This document shows, piece by piece, positions 9,717-17,393 of a stretch of DNA of 64,000 nt (position 1 is the stretch's first letter; each line of letters starts with the position of its first letter). The DNA is taken from assembly GCF_030297595.1 (NCBI RefSeq), contig NZ_AP028138.1:248001-312000 (forward strand). Reading direction: 5' to 3'. Below the pieces are notes generated by a model. The model saw only the letters and a program-made list of their open reading frames with translations. It was not told where the DNA came from and searched no databases. The position numbers and the translations under genes were made by a program. Source of the stretch: Polynucleobacter sp. HIN7. Lineage in GTDB: Bacteria; Pseudomonadota; Gammaproteobacteria; Burkholderiales; Burkholderiaceae.

Positions 9717-10181
9717 TTAAACCTTCAACTTTTGTTTGCTCGCCACTCTTATCGATATCGTAGATTTTTTGATGGGCTGCTCAATCAAAACATTAGGCGA
9801 AATACCGAAGCGCTTCGAAATCGCTTTAACTTGACGAAGGTTTAGTTTTCTCGCTCCAGATAGAATCTGGGATATAACGCTTTGGTTACCAATTTCAGGT
9901 AGATCCGACTGTCGAAGCCCGTGTTGATCCATCAAAAACTTAAGAATTTCTTGAGGTTTAGCTTGATCGATTGGGAAATGTTCTCTTTCATACGAGCGAA
10001 TCAATTCACATACGATCTCAAAAAGGTTTAGTAGGGAATGCTTTTTTGAGCAGCCAATCGCATCCGATAGATGGTCGGCGAGCAATACCATACGCTCATA
10101 GTCTTTTCGGTTATGAATGGGAGAAAGGGCAACAGTTTTGCTAAGTTGTTGCCAAGCATTTTCTAATTCGAGCATGTTCAT
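9717..10181 (-). CDS. higA: HigA-type antitoxin (XRE-family helix-turn-helix)
   Basis: This antitoxin has about 154 residues counted from the ATG that overlaps the higB stop (ATGA); a GTG three codons earlier is also possible. The C-terminal half (about residues 90-140) is a helix-turn-helix with the text GNQSVISQILSGARKLN. The N-terminal half is helical, as in HigA proteins with this longer layout. It should neutralise HigB and bind the operator. Toxin-first order and 4-bp overlap are typical of higBA. The paired HigB toxin upstream makes the family assignment firm; the exact subfamily is not certain. Confidence 0.85.
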   Translation of the reverse strand: MNMLELENAWQQLSKTVALSPIHNRKDYERMVLLADHLSDAIGCSKKHSLLNLFEIVCELIRSYEREHFPIDQAKPQEILKFLMDQHGLRQSDLPEIGNQSVISQILSGARKLNLRQVKAISKRFGISPNVLIEQPIKKSTISIRVASKQKLKV

Positions 10182-10465
10182 TTCTTCCACCGTCCCTTAT
10201 CGTAAATGGCATGGGTAAGAATCTGCTTAATGTAACAAATTTGTTTTAGAAAACTTATAAAAGTAATTAATCGATAGCGATTTCCGCAAATATCAAAAAC
10301 AATTAAATCTTCAACTTTATCCATTGAGCCAAAAATAGTCTTTAGTTGAGAGTAATTGTCGAATGACTGGGATTCAATAATTCTTCTCCAACTTTGTAAG
10401 GGTTTAAGGGCATCTGGGTGGTTTGCTGAAAACTCAATGATTCGTTTATTGGAAATGACGCGCAT
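10178..10465 (-). CDS. higB: HigB-type toxin (RelE/HigB mRNA interferase)
   Basis: The 95-residue protein counts from ATG 10465. It shows the HigB_toxin pattern: MRVISNKRI at the start, SWRRIIE, then GNRYRLITFI and a C-terminal THAIYDKGRW. Related toxins cleave mRNA on the ribosome. An in-frame ATG at 10489 lies inside a perfect inverted repeat (10472-10494) and would add eight residues with no match to the family, so the inner start is preferred. It is co-transcribed with higA and lies just past the murB end. Confidence 0.88.
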   Translation of the reverse strand: MRVISNKRIIEFSANHPDALKPLQSWRRIIESQSFDNYSQLKTIFGSMDKVEDLIVFDICGNRYRLITFISFLKQICYIKQILTHAIYDKGRWKK

Positions 10466-10471
10466 CACCCA

Positions 10472-10494
10472 TTTTATTGCAAAATGCAATAAAA
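10472..10494. promoter_or_regulatory. Perfect inverted repeat at higB start (probable HigA operator)
   Basis: The arms TTTTATTGCA and TGCAATAAAA (10 bp each) are separated by AAA. They lie 6 bp before the preferred higB start codon at 10465. HigA antitoxins commonly bind palindromes over their own promoter, so this is a likely autoregulatory operator. The binding is inferred from position and symmetry. Confidence 0.7.
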
Positions 10495-10532
10495 AGAAAG
10501 AAGAATATTTAGCCCATGAAAAAAGAATCGGA

Positions 10533-11561
10533 TTAATTAAAAAAGATTGGTTCAGGAATCAGGTCGACTCCGAAGGTCTCTTTCACCTTTTTCTGAATCT
10601 GCTCCGCAAGACCAAGCAGTTCCCCTGCATTCCCGCCACCCCGATGGGTAAGAACCAGGGCCTGTTTGTTGTGAACCCCCACATTACCCAGTTGCATCCC
10701 TTTGAAGCCGCATTGATCGATGAGCCAACCGGCTGCTAACTTGCTATGCGTAGCCGATTCTGGATAACTCACAATCTGTGGAAATTGTTCTTTAAGGAAT
10801 TGCAATTGCTGGTTGGAAATCACAGGATTTTGAAAAAAACTACCCACATTACCAATCACCTTAGGGTCCGGTAATTTTTGAGCGCGGATGGCACACACCG
10901 CATCAAAGATTTCTTGGGCAGCAATGGTCTCGATTGCGCGATTGGTGAAATAGTTTGTCAGATCGGAATACGATACGCGTGGTTGCCATTCTTTGGGAAG
11001 ATCAAAAATTACCGCTGTGATCACAAAGCGATTCGGTTCATCTTTAAACACACTGTGCCGATAGGCAAAGCGGCAATCTTTCTTGGATAGGCTGACCCAC
11101 TGATTGGTTTGGCAATCATAGGCCTCTACCAAATCGATGTACTCTTTGACTTCAACTCCATAGGCGCCGATATTTTGGATGGGAGCCGCTCCAACCGTAC
11201 CTGGAATCAAGGCAAGGTTTTCAAGGCCGCGATAGTTTTGATCCAAGGTCCAGCCTACGAGGGCATGCCAGTTCACCCCGGCTCCTACCCGCAATCGTGT
11301 ATTTGAATCACGATTCTCTAGAACCTCGATGAAGTCGATGTCCATTAGAAGGGTCAGTCCTGGTAATTGGGCGGGTAGCACAACGTTGCTACCCCCCCCA
11401 AGAACGCGATGGGACAACCCGGCATTTTTGGCCCAGCGAATCGCAGGGGGGATTTGCTCAGCTTGGGTAATGGGCAACGCCCACTCGGCCACCACATCAA
11501 AGCCTAAGGTATTACGATCCTCCAAGGAGTAATTGGCGAGTGGCTTGCAATCAAAGTTCAT
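10533..11561 (-). CDS. murB: UDP-N-acetylenolpyruvoylglucosamine reductase
   Basis: The 342-residue FAD enzyme makes UDP-N-acetylmuramate for peptidoglycan in the cytoplasm. The FAD-binding region has VLGGGSNVVLP (about 53-63), LIPGTVGAAPIQNIGAYGVE, and the catalytic-loop text NVGSFFQNP with the proton-donating Ser. The C-terminal part has AGWLIDQCGFKG. The length suits the E. coli-like (type I) MurB. It is a single gene on the minus strand flanked by two toxin-antitoxin modules, with yajQ divergent about 90 bp away. Confidence 0.97.
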   Translation of the reverse strand: MNFDCKPLANYSLEDRNTLGFDVVAEWALPITQAEQIPPAIRWAKNAGLSHRVLGGGSNVVLPAQLPGLTLLMDIDFIEVLENRDSNTRLRVGAGVNWHALVGWTLDQNYRGLENLALIPGTVGAAPIQNIGAYGVEVKEYIDLVEAYDCQTNQWVSLSKKDCRFAYRHSVFKDEPNRFVITAVIFDLPKEWQPRVSYSDLTNYFTNRAIETIAAQEIFDAVCAIRAQKLPDPKVIGNVGSFFQNPVISNQQLQFLKEQFPQIVSYPESATHSKLAAGWLIDQCGFKGMQLGNVGVHNKQALVLTHRGGGNAGELLGLAEQIQKKVKETFGVDLIPEPIFFN

Positions 11562-11652
11562 GCCACAATCTTATTCGGGTTTTGCATGAAGAACGAAATT
11601 GGTCTAAAAATAGCAAAACCGTCATGATTACAACATTCGTTTGGAGAGGTAA

Positions 11653-12138
11653 ATGCCGTCATTTGATACTGTGTGCGAACCCAATGTCGTGGAGCTCAAA
11701 AATGCCGTGGAGCAAGCCAATAAAGAAATTGCGAACCGCTTTGACTTTAAAGGTTCAGACGCGCGCGTCGAGCAAAAAGATAACGAACTCATTTTGTTTG
11801 CCGACGATGACTTCAAGTTAGGACAAGTGCGCGATGTACTCTTTAGCAAAATGGCTAAACGCAATGTGGACGTACGGTTTTTAAAAGACGATAAGACCGA
11901 AACGATGTCGGGCGATAAGCGAAAGCAAACCATGAAACTCTTAAAAGGCATCGAGCAAGAACTTGCCAAAAAGATCGTACGCATCATTAAAGACAGCAAG
12001 ATTAAAGTGCAAGCGAGTATTCAAGGTGATGCGGTGCGCGTCACTGGTGCCAAGCGCGATGATTTGCAGACTGCGATGGCGTTACTGCGAAAAGACGCGA
12101 GCGAAGCTCCTCTGGCATTTAATAATTTCAGAGATTAG
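11653..12138 (+). CDS. yajQ: YajQ-family nucleotide-binding protein
   Basis: This is a 161-residue member of the YajQ/UPF0234 family, recognisable from [11 protein letters not shown] at the start, [11 protein letters not shown], and [12 protein letters not shown] near the end. The C-terminal GApp-like text GAKRDDLQ is typical. In Xanthomonas and Pseudomonas, homologues bind cyclic di-GMP. Whether this one does so cannot be judged from sequence. It has a good ribosome-binding site (GGAGAGG, 11642-11648). Confidence 0.95.
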   Translation: MPSFDTVCEPNVVELKNAVEQANKEIANRFDFKGSDARVEQKDNELILFADDDFKLGQVRDVLFSKMAKRNVDVRFLKDDKTETMSGDKRKQTMKLLKGIEQELAKKIVRIIKDSKIKVQASIQGDAVRVTGAKRDDLQTAMALLRKDASEAPLAFNNFRD

Positions 12139-12162
12139 GTAACCATCAGTTGCTGGTTTTTA

Positions 12163-12187
12163 TTTGTATACTATGGTAGTATACAAA
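12163..12187. promoter_or_regulatory. Perfect inverted repeat before brnT (probable BrnA operator)
   Basis: The arms TTTGTATACTA and TAGTATACAAA (11 bp each) are separated by TGG. The repeat ends 1 bp before the brnT ATG at 12189. BrnA represses its own operon in known systems, so this is the probable operator. With no room for a ribosome-binding site, the brnT mRNA may be leaderless or the real start may lie slightly downstream. Confidence 0.75.
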
Positions 12188-12188
12188 A

Positions 12189-12491
12189 ATGATTGATTTA
12201 TCTTCGATTGTTGGCTTTGAGTGGGACCAAGGCAATGCTTATAAAAGCGAACAAAAACATCAAGTGACGCAGGGCGATGCGGAGGAAGTTTTTTTTAATC
12301 AACCGGTATGTTTTTTTGAAGACGGTAAGCACAGTTTCGAGGAGCTGAGATGGATTGCTCTTGGGGTTACAAATCAAGGAGTTGCTTTGTCAATTGTTTT
12401 TACTTTACGGAAAAAGAATTCACTAATCAGGGTTATTTCAGCTCGTCCGATGAGTAAGAAGGAAAGGTCATTATATGAAAAAGCAGATTAA
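12189..12491 (+). CDS. brnT: BrnT-type toxin
   Basis: The 100-residue protein shows the BrnT layout: GFEWDQGNAYKSEQKH at residues 9-24 (family pattern FEWDxxKxxxNxxKH), a central DAEEVFF, and a C-terminal RVISARPMSKKERSLYE. BrnT is a RelE-fold ribonuclease toxin described first in Brucella. Its end overlaps the start of brnA by 17 bp, so both are translated together. The gene is noticeably more AT-rich than yajQ before it. Confidence 0.92.
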   Translation: MIDLSSIVGFEWDQGNAYKSEQKHQVTQGDAEEVFFNQPVCFFEDGKHSFEELRWIALGVTNQGVALSIVFTLRKKNSLIRVISARPMSKKERSLYEKAD

Positions 12492-12756
12492 AAAACCGAT
12501 ACCAAAATTTAAGACTGAGGCGCAAGAACGTCAATTTTGGGAGACGCATGACTTAACAGATTACTTTGATTTATCAAAGCCAGTTAGGGTGTCTATGCCT
12601 AATTTGAAGCCTACTACTGCTTCAATTTCAATTCGACTCTCTCAAAATGTGCTTGAAAAAATAAAAGCGCAAGCGAATAAGATGGATGTGCCATATCAAT
12701 CATTAATGAAAGTTTGGTTGAATGAAAAATTGGATGAATCTTTTCGTCAGACTTAA
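12475..12756 (+). CDS. brnA: BrnA-type antitoxin
   Basis: The 93-residue protein ends in a ribbon-helix-helix domain: TASISIRLSQNVLEKIKAQA (about residues 48-67), followed by VPYQSLMKVWLNEKL. The N-terminal text EAQERQFWETHDLTDYF is typical of BrnA antitoxins (CopG-like family). It should neutralise BrnT and repress the operon at the inverted repeat upstream. The gene ends 21 bp before xerD. Confidence 0.92.
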   Translation: MKKQIKKPIPKFKTEAQERQFWETHDLTDYFDLSKPVRVSMPNLKPTTASISIRLSQNVLEKIKAQANKMDVPYQSLMKVWLNEKLDESFRQT

Positions 12757-12777
12757 ATTTTAAGTATTTAAGTTGCA

Positions 12778-13680
12778 ATGGGTTCAAACCAATCGGCGAT
12801 CGATCAATTTTGTGATGCCTGTTGGCTCGAAGACGGCCTTTCAAAAAATACGCTTAGTGCCTATCGGCGAGATCTCACTTTATTTGCCACTTGGTTAGGT
12901 GAGCAAAAAAATGCCAGTGATCTATATCACGTACACGAAGCGGATTTAACGGCCTATATGGCAGCAAAGCGAAGCGATAAAGCCACCACAGCCAATCGGC
13001 GCCTAACCGTCTTTAAGCGCTTTTATCGCCATGCACTGCGTCTTGGCTATGTCAAAGAAGATCCGTGTGCGAAATTACGAGCAGCTAAGCAAGCACAGCG
13101 TTTCCCCAAGATCTTGAGTGAAGACCAGGTCATTGCGCTACTGAATGCCCCCAATATTGAAGAGCCCCTGGGATTGCGCGATCGCACTATGCTCGAGCTG
13201 ATGTACGCGAGCGGCTTACGAGTCTCAGAAATTGTGTCACTCAAAACTGTATCGTTGGGACTCAATGAAGGGGTCGTGCGGGTGGTCAACGGTAAAGGTG
13301 GCAAAGAGCGTATCGTCCCTTTTGGTGGTGAAGCAGGGCAGTGGTTGCGTCAATACCTTCAAGAAGCCCGACCCATTCTTTTGGAAGGAAAAAACTGCCA
13401 AGAGGTTTTTGTGGGGCGCCGAACAGGCACTGGATTAACCCGTCAAGCCTTCTGGTTCATCATTAAACGATACGCGAGTCTTGCGGGTATCAAAGTGGCT
13501 CTCTCACCGCATACCCTGCGCCATGCTTTTGCAACACATCTTCTAAATCATGGTGCAGATTTGCGCGTGGTGCAACTCTTGTTGGGGCACGCAGATATCT
13601 CCACCACCCAAATTTATACCCATGTGGCCCGTGAGCGTCTCAAATCCTTACACGCCACCCACCATCCGCGTGGCTCTTAA
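12778..13680 (+). CDS. xerD: Tyrosine recombinase XerD
   Basis: This is a 300-residue tyrosine recombinase. An N-terminal SAM-like DNA-binding domain (about residues 5-90) precedes the catalytic domain, with the first Arg in ASGLRVSEI, the HxxR box in SPHTLRHAFATHLL, and the late His and Tyr in LLGHADISTTQIYTHV. Length and motifs fit XerD, which resolves chromosome dimers at dif with XerC. The lack of phage or integron genes nearby supports the housekeeping role. Its ATG lies 21 bp after brnA, so read-through is possible. Confidence 0.92.
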   Translation: MGSNQSAIDQFCDACWLEDGLSKNTLSAYRRDLTLFATWLGEQKNASDLYHVHEADLTAYMAAKRSDKATTANRRLTVFKRFYRHALRLGYVKEDPCAKLRAAKQAQRFPKILSEDQVIALLNAPNIEEPLGLRDRTMLELMYASGLRVSEIVSLKTVSLGLNEGVVRVVNGKGGKERIVPFGGEAGQWLRQYLQEARPILLEGKNCQEVFVGRRTGTGLTRQAFWFIIKRYASLAGIKVALSPHTLRHAFATHLLNHGADLRVVQLLLGHADISTTQIYTHVARERLKSLHATHHPRGS

Positions 13681-13702
13681 TCAAATCCGCTAGTATTGAT
13701 TT

Positions 13703-14320
13703 ATGGACGAGTTGATAAAGTATTGTTGGTTGATCCCGGTAGCGTATTTGCTGGGATCGATCTCGTTTGCAGTGGTTGTCAGTCGTGCGATGGGTTTGCC
13801 GGACCCCTATACCCATGGTTCTAAAAATCCAGGCGCCACTAATGTCTTACGAACTGGCAATAAAGTAGCCGCTGCGCTCACCTTGATTGGGGACGCGGCC
13901 AAAGGGTGGTTGGCAGTCACTCTCGCGCGAGCAGTCTTAGGCGACCCCAGTCAAACAAGCGTCAATATTCTCCTAGGACTAGTGGCGATTGCCGTCTTTA
14001 TCGGACACCTCTATCCGATCTTTCATCGCTTTAAAGGGGGTAAGGGTGTGGCTACAGCCGCAGGGATCTTATTTGCGATTAATTGGGTCTTGGGCTTGGC
14101 CACCTTAGGAACCTGGCTCATTGTGGCAGTCTTTATGCGCTATTCGTCGCTAGCAGCCCTGTGTGCCGCAGTCTTTGCACCGATTTATTTCACCTTTTTA
14201 TTTGGTGTGCAGCCCATGGGATTAGCTATTTTGATGATGAGTGCACTTCTCATTTATCGGCATCGCAGTAATATCCGCAATCTTCTCAATGGCACGGAGA
14301 CGCGCCTCACTAAAAAATAG
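13703..14320 (+). CDS. plsY: Acyl-phosphate:glycerol-3-phosphate acyltransferase
   Basis: The 205-residue inner-membrane enzyme carries out the first acylation of glycerol-3-phosphate in phospholipid synthesis. About five membrane helices are visible. The conserved loops are present: [10 protein letters not shown] near the start, [12 protein letters not shown] (about 39-50), and [12 protein letters not shown] (about 111-122). Position after xerD and before a MAPEG gene suggests a short plus-strand operon. Confidence 0.96.
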   Translation: MDELIKYCWLIPVAYLLGSISFAVVVSRAMGLPDPYTHGSKNPGATNVLRTGNKVAAALTLIGDAAKGWLAVTLARAVLGDPSQTSVNILLGLVAIAVFIGHLYPIFHRFKGGKGVATAAGILFAINWVLGLATLGTWLIVAVFMRYSSLAALCAAVFAPIYFTFLFGVQPMGLAILMMSALLIYRHRSNIRNLLNGTETRLTKK

Positions 14321-14329
14321 GCCATCACT

Positions 14330-14719
14330 ATGAGCATTGCAATTATCTGTGTCATACTCGCTGGATTTTTACCGATCATTGCAGCGGGCATTGCGAAGTT
14401 TGGTCCCACTGAGAACTCTGCAAGCGATCCCTATGACAACAATCAACCGCGCGAGTGGCTTGCCAAGCAAACGGGATTACGCGCACGTGCGAATGCAGCG
14501 CAAGCCAATACCTTTGAGTCCTTACCCTTTTTCTATGCTGGGATTGCAATCGCCATGATCTTGCAAGCACCCCAAGCGCGCATCGATGTGTTGGCGATTA
14601 CTTACCTTTTAGCTCGCGTGGCCTATATTGCGTGCTATGTGATGGACTGGGCGAACCTGCGCACCTTCGTGTGGCTCATTGGATTTGCGTGTACAGTAGC
14701 TTTATTCTTCCAAATTTAG
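14330..14719 (+). CDS. MAPEG-family membrane protein
   Basis: This 129-residue protein has about four hydrophobic helices and the MAPEG-family text QTGLRARANAAQANTFESLPFF (here spanning about residues 46-67), with the Arg/Asn/Glu residues typical of bacterial members. Eukaryotic relatives conjugate glutathione or process eicosanoids. The role of bacterial homologues is mostly unknown. It starts 9 bp after plsY. Confidence 0.85.
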   Translation: MSIAIICVILAGFLPIIAAGIAKFGPTENSASDPYDNNQPREWLAKQTGLRARANAAQANTFESLPFFYAGIAIAMILQAPQARIDVLAITYLLARVAYIACYVMDWANLRTFVWLIGFACTVALFFQI

Positions 14720-14746
14720 GTCAGCACCCAAGATGCTGAGATTTTT

Positions 14747-15511
14747 ATGCCTCGCGCAATAAAACAAACCCCATCCAAAGCGAGCACTACATCAGTGACT
14801 CGTAAAAGTCGCAAAAGTGAAGAGGGCGTGCCACTCTCGCAAGTCATCCGTAAACGTATTCAAGCAAAGAAAGCCCGCTTTCATGCGAATGACAATATTG
14901 CGCAGTTCATTGAACCCGGTGAGATCGACGGCTTGATTGATGAAGTGGCGGGTAAGCTCCAAGCAGTCCTTGAGAGTTTAGTAATTGATACCGAGAGTGA
15001 TCACAACACGCGTGGTACCGCCTATCGCGTCGCGAAGATGTATGTCAACGAAGTGTTCACAGGGCGCTATACCCCACAACCTAATCTCACCAAGTTTCCG
15101 AACATTACGCGTCTTAATGAACTCATGATCATCGGACCAATTGCGGTGAAGAGCGCGTGCTCGCACCATCTGTGTCCGATCATGGGGCGCGTGTGGATTG
15201 GGGTGTTGCCTGATAAGCAAACGGCATTGATTGGTTTATCTAAGTACGCCCGCATCACCGAATGGGTCATGTGTCGGCCACAGATTCAGGAGGAGGCCGT
15301 GGTGGAACTTGCCAACATCCTCGAAGAGAAGATGAAGCCCACTGGATTGGCACTTGTCATGGAAGCCGATCACTTTTGCATGCAGTGGCGCGGCGTGAAG
15401 GATCTTAATTCCAAGATGGTGAATAGCGTGATGCGCGGTTCATTTCTAAAGGATGCGAATTTGCGGCGTGAGTTCTTAGCGCTCATGGATAAGCAGCAAG
15501 GCAAGCAGTAG
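14747..15511 (+). CDS. folE: GTP cyclohydrolase I
   Basis: The 254-residue enzyme makes 7,8-dihydroneopterin triphosphate from GTP, the first step of folate synthesis. The core (about residues 70-250) has the zinc ligands in SACSHHLCPIMG and a later Cys in EADHFCMQWRGVKD. The text TEWVMCRPQIQEE differs slightly from the commonest form. The first about 45 residues are a basic, disordered-looking extension not needed for the fold. Start ATG 14747 is supported by frame only; a later start is possible. Confidence 0.95.
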   Translation: MPRAIKQTPSKASTTSVTRKSRKSEEGVPLSQVIRKRIQAKKARFHANDNIAQFIEPGEIDGLIDEVAGKLQAVLESLVIDTESDHNTRGTAYRVAKMYVNEVFTGRYTPQPNLTKFPNITRLNELMIIGPIAVKSACSHHLCPIMGRVWIGVLPDKQTALIGLSKYARITEWVMCRPQIQEEAVVELANILEEKMKPTGLALVMEADHFCMQWRGVKDLNSKMVNSVMRGSFLKDANLRREFLALMDKQQGKQ

Positions 15512-15529
15512 CACCCCATCGTATTGATT

Positions 15530-15544
15530 TGAGAATCATTCTCA
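15530..15544. promoter_or_regulatory. Fur-box-like palindrome before the HiPIP gene
   Basis: TGAGAATCATTCTCA is a perfect 7-1-7 palindrome. It matches the Fur consensus TGATAATnATTATCA at all positions except one symmetric pair. It lies about 100 bp before the HiPIP start codon. An iron-sulfur protein is a sensible Fur target. A further hairpin, AACACT-ACAACG-AGTGTT (15577-15594), lies in the leader. Confidence 0.7.
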
Positions 15545-15644
15545 GTTAAAAAATCAATTAAATCAGTAGTTTATAAAACACTACAACGAGTGTTGATTTG
15601 TGTTTTAAGATCGCAACTGCAGTTTTTTTGAACACGGAGAATCC

Positions 15645-15950
15645 ATGAAAAACACACGTCGTCAATTTTTGATCATGTCTGCTGCCGGTGCAGCCACTTT
15701 GTCACTCAATAACCTGGCTCAAGCACAAGCCATGGTTGCTGAGACCGATCCACAAGCACAAGCCTTGGGTTACAAAGCCGATACCACTAAGGTCGATACC
15801 AAGAAGTATCCAAAGCACGCTAATACGCAGCGTTGCGATAACTGCGCTCTGTATCAACCAAAAGGTGCTGCTGCTGGTGGTTGTAGCCTTTTTGCTGGTA
15901 AGCAAGTGGCTGCTGCCGGTTGGTGTTCTGCTTGGGCAAAGAAGGCTTAA
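15645..15950 (+). CDS. High-potential iron-sulfur protein (HiPIP)
   Basis: The 101-residue precursor begins with a twin-arginine signal (TRRQFLIMSAAGAA) and a likely cleavage after AQA near residue 28. The mature part has four cysteines in the HiPIP spacing: CDNC, then GGCSLF, then GWCSAWA, which bind one 4Fe-4S cluster. It is a soluble periplasmic electron carrier, folded in the cytoplasm and exported by Tat. A GGAGA ribosome-binding site precedes the ATG. The Fur-box upstream suggests iron control. Confidence 0.95.
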   Translation: MKNTRRQFLIMSAAGAATLSLNNLAQAQAMVAETDPQAQALGYKADTTKVDTKKYPKHANTQRCDNCALYQPKGAAAGGCSLFAGKQVAAAGWCSAWAKKA

Positions 15951-16001
15951 ACGCTTAATTACTCAAAAGCTTCAACACCCTTTAGGTGTTAAGGCAAACA
16001 A

Positions 16002-16027
16002 AAATGGCGCTCCAAGGAGCGCCATTT
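16002..16027. terminator. Bidirectional terminator between HiPIP and rubrerythrin genes
   Basis: A perfect 12-bp stem (AAATGGCGCTCC / GGAGCGCCATTT) closes on AA. It is A-rich on the left and T-rich on the right, so it could terminate both converging transcripts. A weaker hairpin (AACACC / GGTGTT, 15974-15990) precedes it. Confidence 0.88.
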
Positions 16028-16058
16028 CTTTTCCTAAGAAACTACCAACTACAACTAA

Positions 16059-16496
16059 TTAGGAATTTGCCAAGTGTGCTTCTAAGGTCTTGGTGAACTT
16101 GTTAGCGTGGCTGCGCTCAGCCTTAGCCAAAGTCTCAAACCAGTCAGCAATCTCGTCAAAACCTTCTTCACGAGCGGTTTTGGCCATACCTGGGTACATA
16201 TCGGTGTACTCATGGGTTTCACCAGCAATCGCTGCTTGGAGAGCCTCGGCAACGGTCTTAGCAGGCATGCCAGTGCCTGGCTCGCCAGCGCCACCATTGA
16301 TCAAATACTCCATATGACCGTGAGCGTGCCCGGTCTCGCCTTCGGCGGTAGAGCGGAAAACAGCTGCTACGTCGTTTGCACCAGCAATGTCAGCTTGGTT
16401 TGCGAAGTACAAATAACGACGGTTGGCTTGGGACTCACCAGCAAATGCTTCTTTCAACGACTGTTCAGTCTTGGTACCTTTTACCGACTTAGCCAT
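16059..16496 (-). CDS. Rubrerythrin-like ferritin-fold protein
   Basis: This 145-residue four-helix protein has the diiron ligand pattern of rubrerythrin: [17 protein letters not shown] near the start, a later [17 protein letters not shown] and a final AERSHANKF. The C-terminal rubredoxin domain of classic rubrerythrin is absent. Family members reduce hydrogen peroxide or store iron. It has a strong ribosome-binding site (AAAGGAGAT). It converges with the HiPIP gene on a shared terminator. Confidence 0.9.
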   Translation of the reverse strand: MAKSVKGTKTEQSLKEAFAGESQANRRYLYFANQADIAGANDVAAVFRSTAEGETGHAHGHMEYLINGGAGEPGTGMPAKTVAEALQAAIAGETHEYTDMYPGMAKTAREEGFDEIADWFETLAKAERSHANKFTKTLEAHLANS

Positions 16497-16880
16497 ATAA
16501 ATCTCCTTTAGAATGAATGGGTTATAAATTTAGAGGCAGTGAAGGGAGAGGCTCTCCCGGCACTAGTCCACTCAGTAATTATCAGAAATTTTGATGACCG
16601 TTTCATCGTATTTTTGTATAGATCCAATAGGAAAAAACTAGTGATTTTCTTAATGGATAGTTAAAGTTAATCAATCTTTAGGGGTATTTGTAAGTATTTG
16701 AATTCTTTGAGGGATATACGCGACACCCAGAAGACAGAGGAGGCTCTTGGATTTAGGTCGGTTTCATCCTGAGCTCTGTTTTGAAGCAATACAATAAGGT
16801 GCATTGGGATTGGGTCAGGTGCAGTACAAAATTGGCTCAAAACTTAAGGTGAGTCAGTCCAAATCAACCGATTCGAAAAT
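16497..16880. other. Divergent intergenic region (rubrerythrin / pyrR)
   Basis: This 384-bp region carries the promoters of the two divergent genes. The only clear structure is a GGGAGAG/CTCTCCC inverted repeat (16544-16558, 1-base spacer) in the rubrerythrin leader. I could not find a convincing sigma-70 pair or a pyrimidine attenuator upstream of pyrR, and no gene is supported. Confidence 0.5.
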
Positions 16881-17393
16881 ATGGATGCTGAGCTTCTCTA
16901 TAAAAAGTTACTAAATCATCTGCGGGAGAAGCTCCAAAGTGAACCAACCCTTCAGATCGCCGGACTTGCCATTGGCGGTGCCTGGGTTGCTAAGCGCCTC
17001 GCCAACGATTTAAGCTTGGCACAATACGGTGTGATTAATGTGGCGTTTCATCGCGACGATTATGCAGAAAAAGGGTTGGCAGCGATTCGATCGGCCGACA
17101 CCATGGCAACGCATCTACCCTTTGAAGTGACTGGCGCTCAAATCGTACTGATTGATGACGTGCTCTTCACTGGAAGAACCGTGCGCGCTGCGCTCAATGA
17201 ACTCTTTGATTTTGGCAGGCCCGCCGCAGTGGAGCTGATGGTACTTGCCGATCGGGGTCGACGGGAGTTGCCGATCGCTGCTGATTTTGTTGGTGAGCAT
17301 ATCCAGCTACCAGATACTCAAATCCTGGCTTTGGAAAAAGTAACCAAAGGCAATCACGAACTGTTTCGCTTCGTTCTCGAGGAGCGCGCATGA
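16881..17393 (+). CDS. pyrR: PyrR bifunctional regulator / uracil phosphoribosyltransferase
   Basis: The 170-residue protein has the PRPP-binding motif [17 protein letters not shown] (about residues 91-107) and the PyrR text [11 protein letters not shown]. In Bacillus PyrR binds pyr mRNA and attenuates transcription. In betaproteobacteria the RNA role is less certain. It overlaps pyrB by 4 bp (ATGA), which ties it to pyrimidine synthesis. Confidence 0.93.
   Translation: MDAELLYKKLLNHLREKLQSEPTLQIAGLAIGGAWVAKRLANDLSLAQYGVINVAFHRDDYAEKGLAAIRSADTMATHLPFEVTGAQIVLIDDVLFTGRTVRAALNELFDFGRPAAVELMVLADRGRRELPIAADFVGEHIQLPDTQILALEKVTKGNHELFRFVLEERA

Noticed and set aside
10356..10739. Plus-strand ORF across higB-murB
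   Set aside because: It spans two well-supported minus-strand genes and the higB operator and has no recognisable domain.
12750..12777. ACTTAAA/TTTAAGT hairpin between brnA and xerD as terminator
   Set aside because: Weak AT-only stem with a minimal loop and no T-run; it overlaps the brnA stop. Read-through into xerD seems possible.
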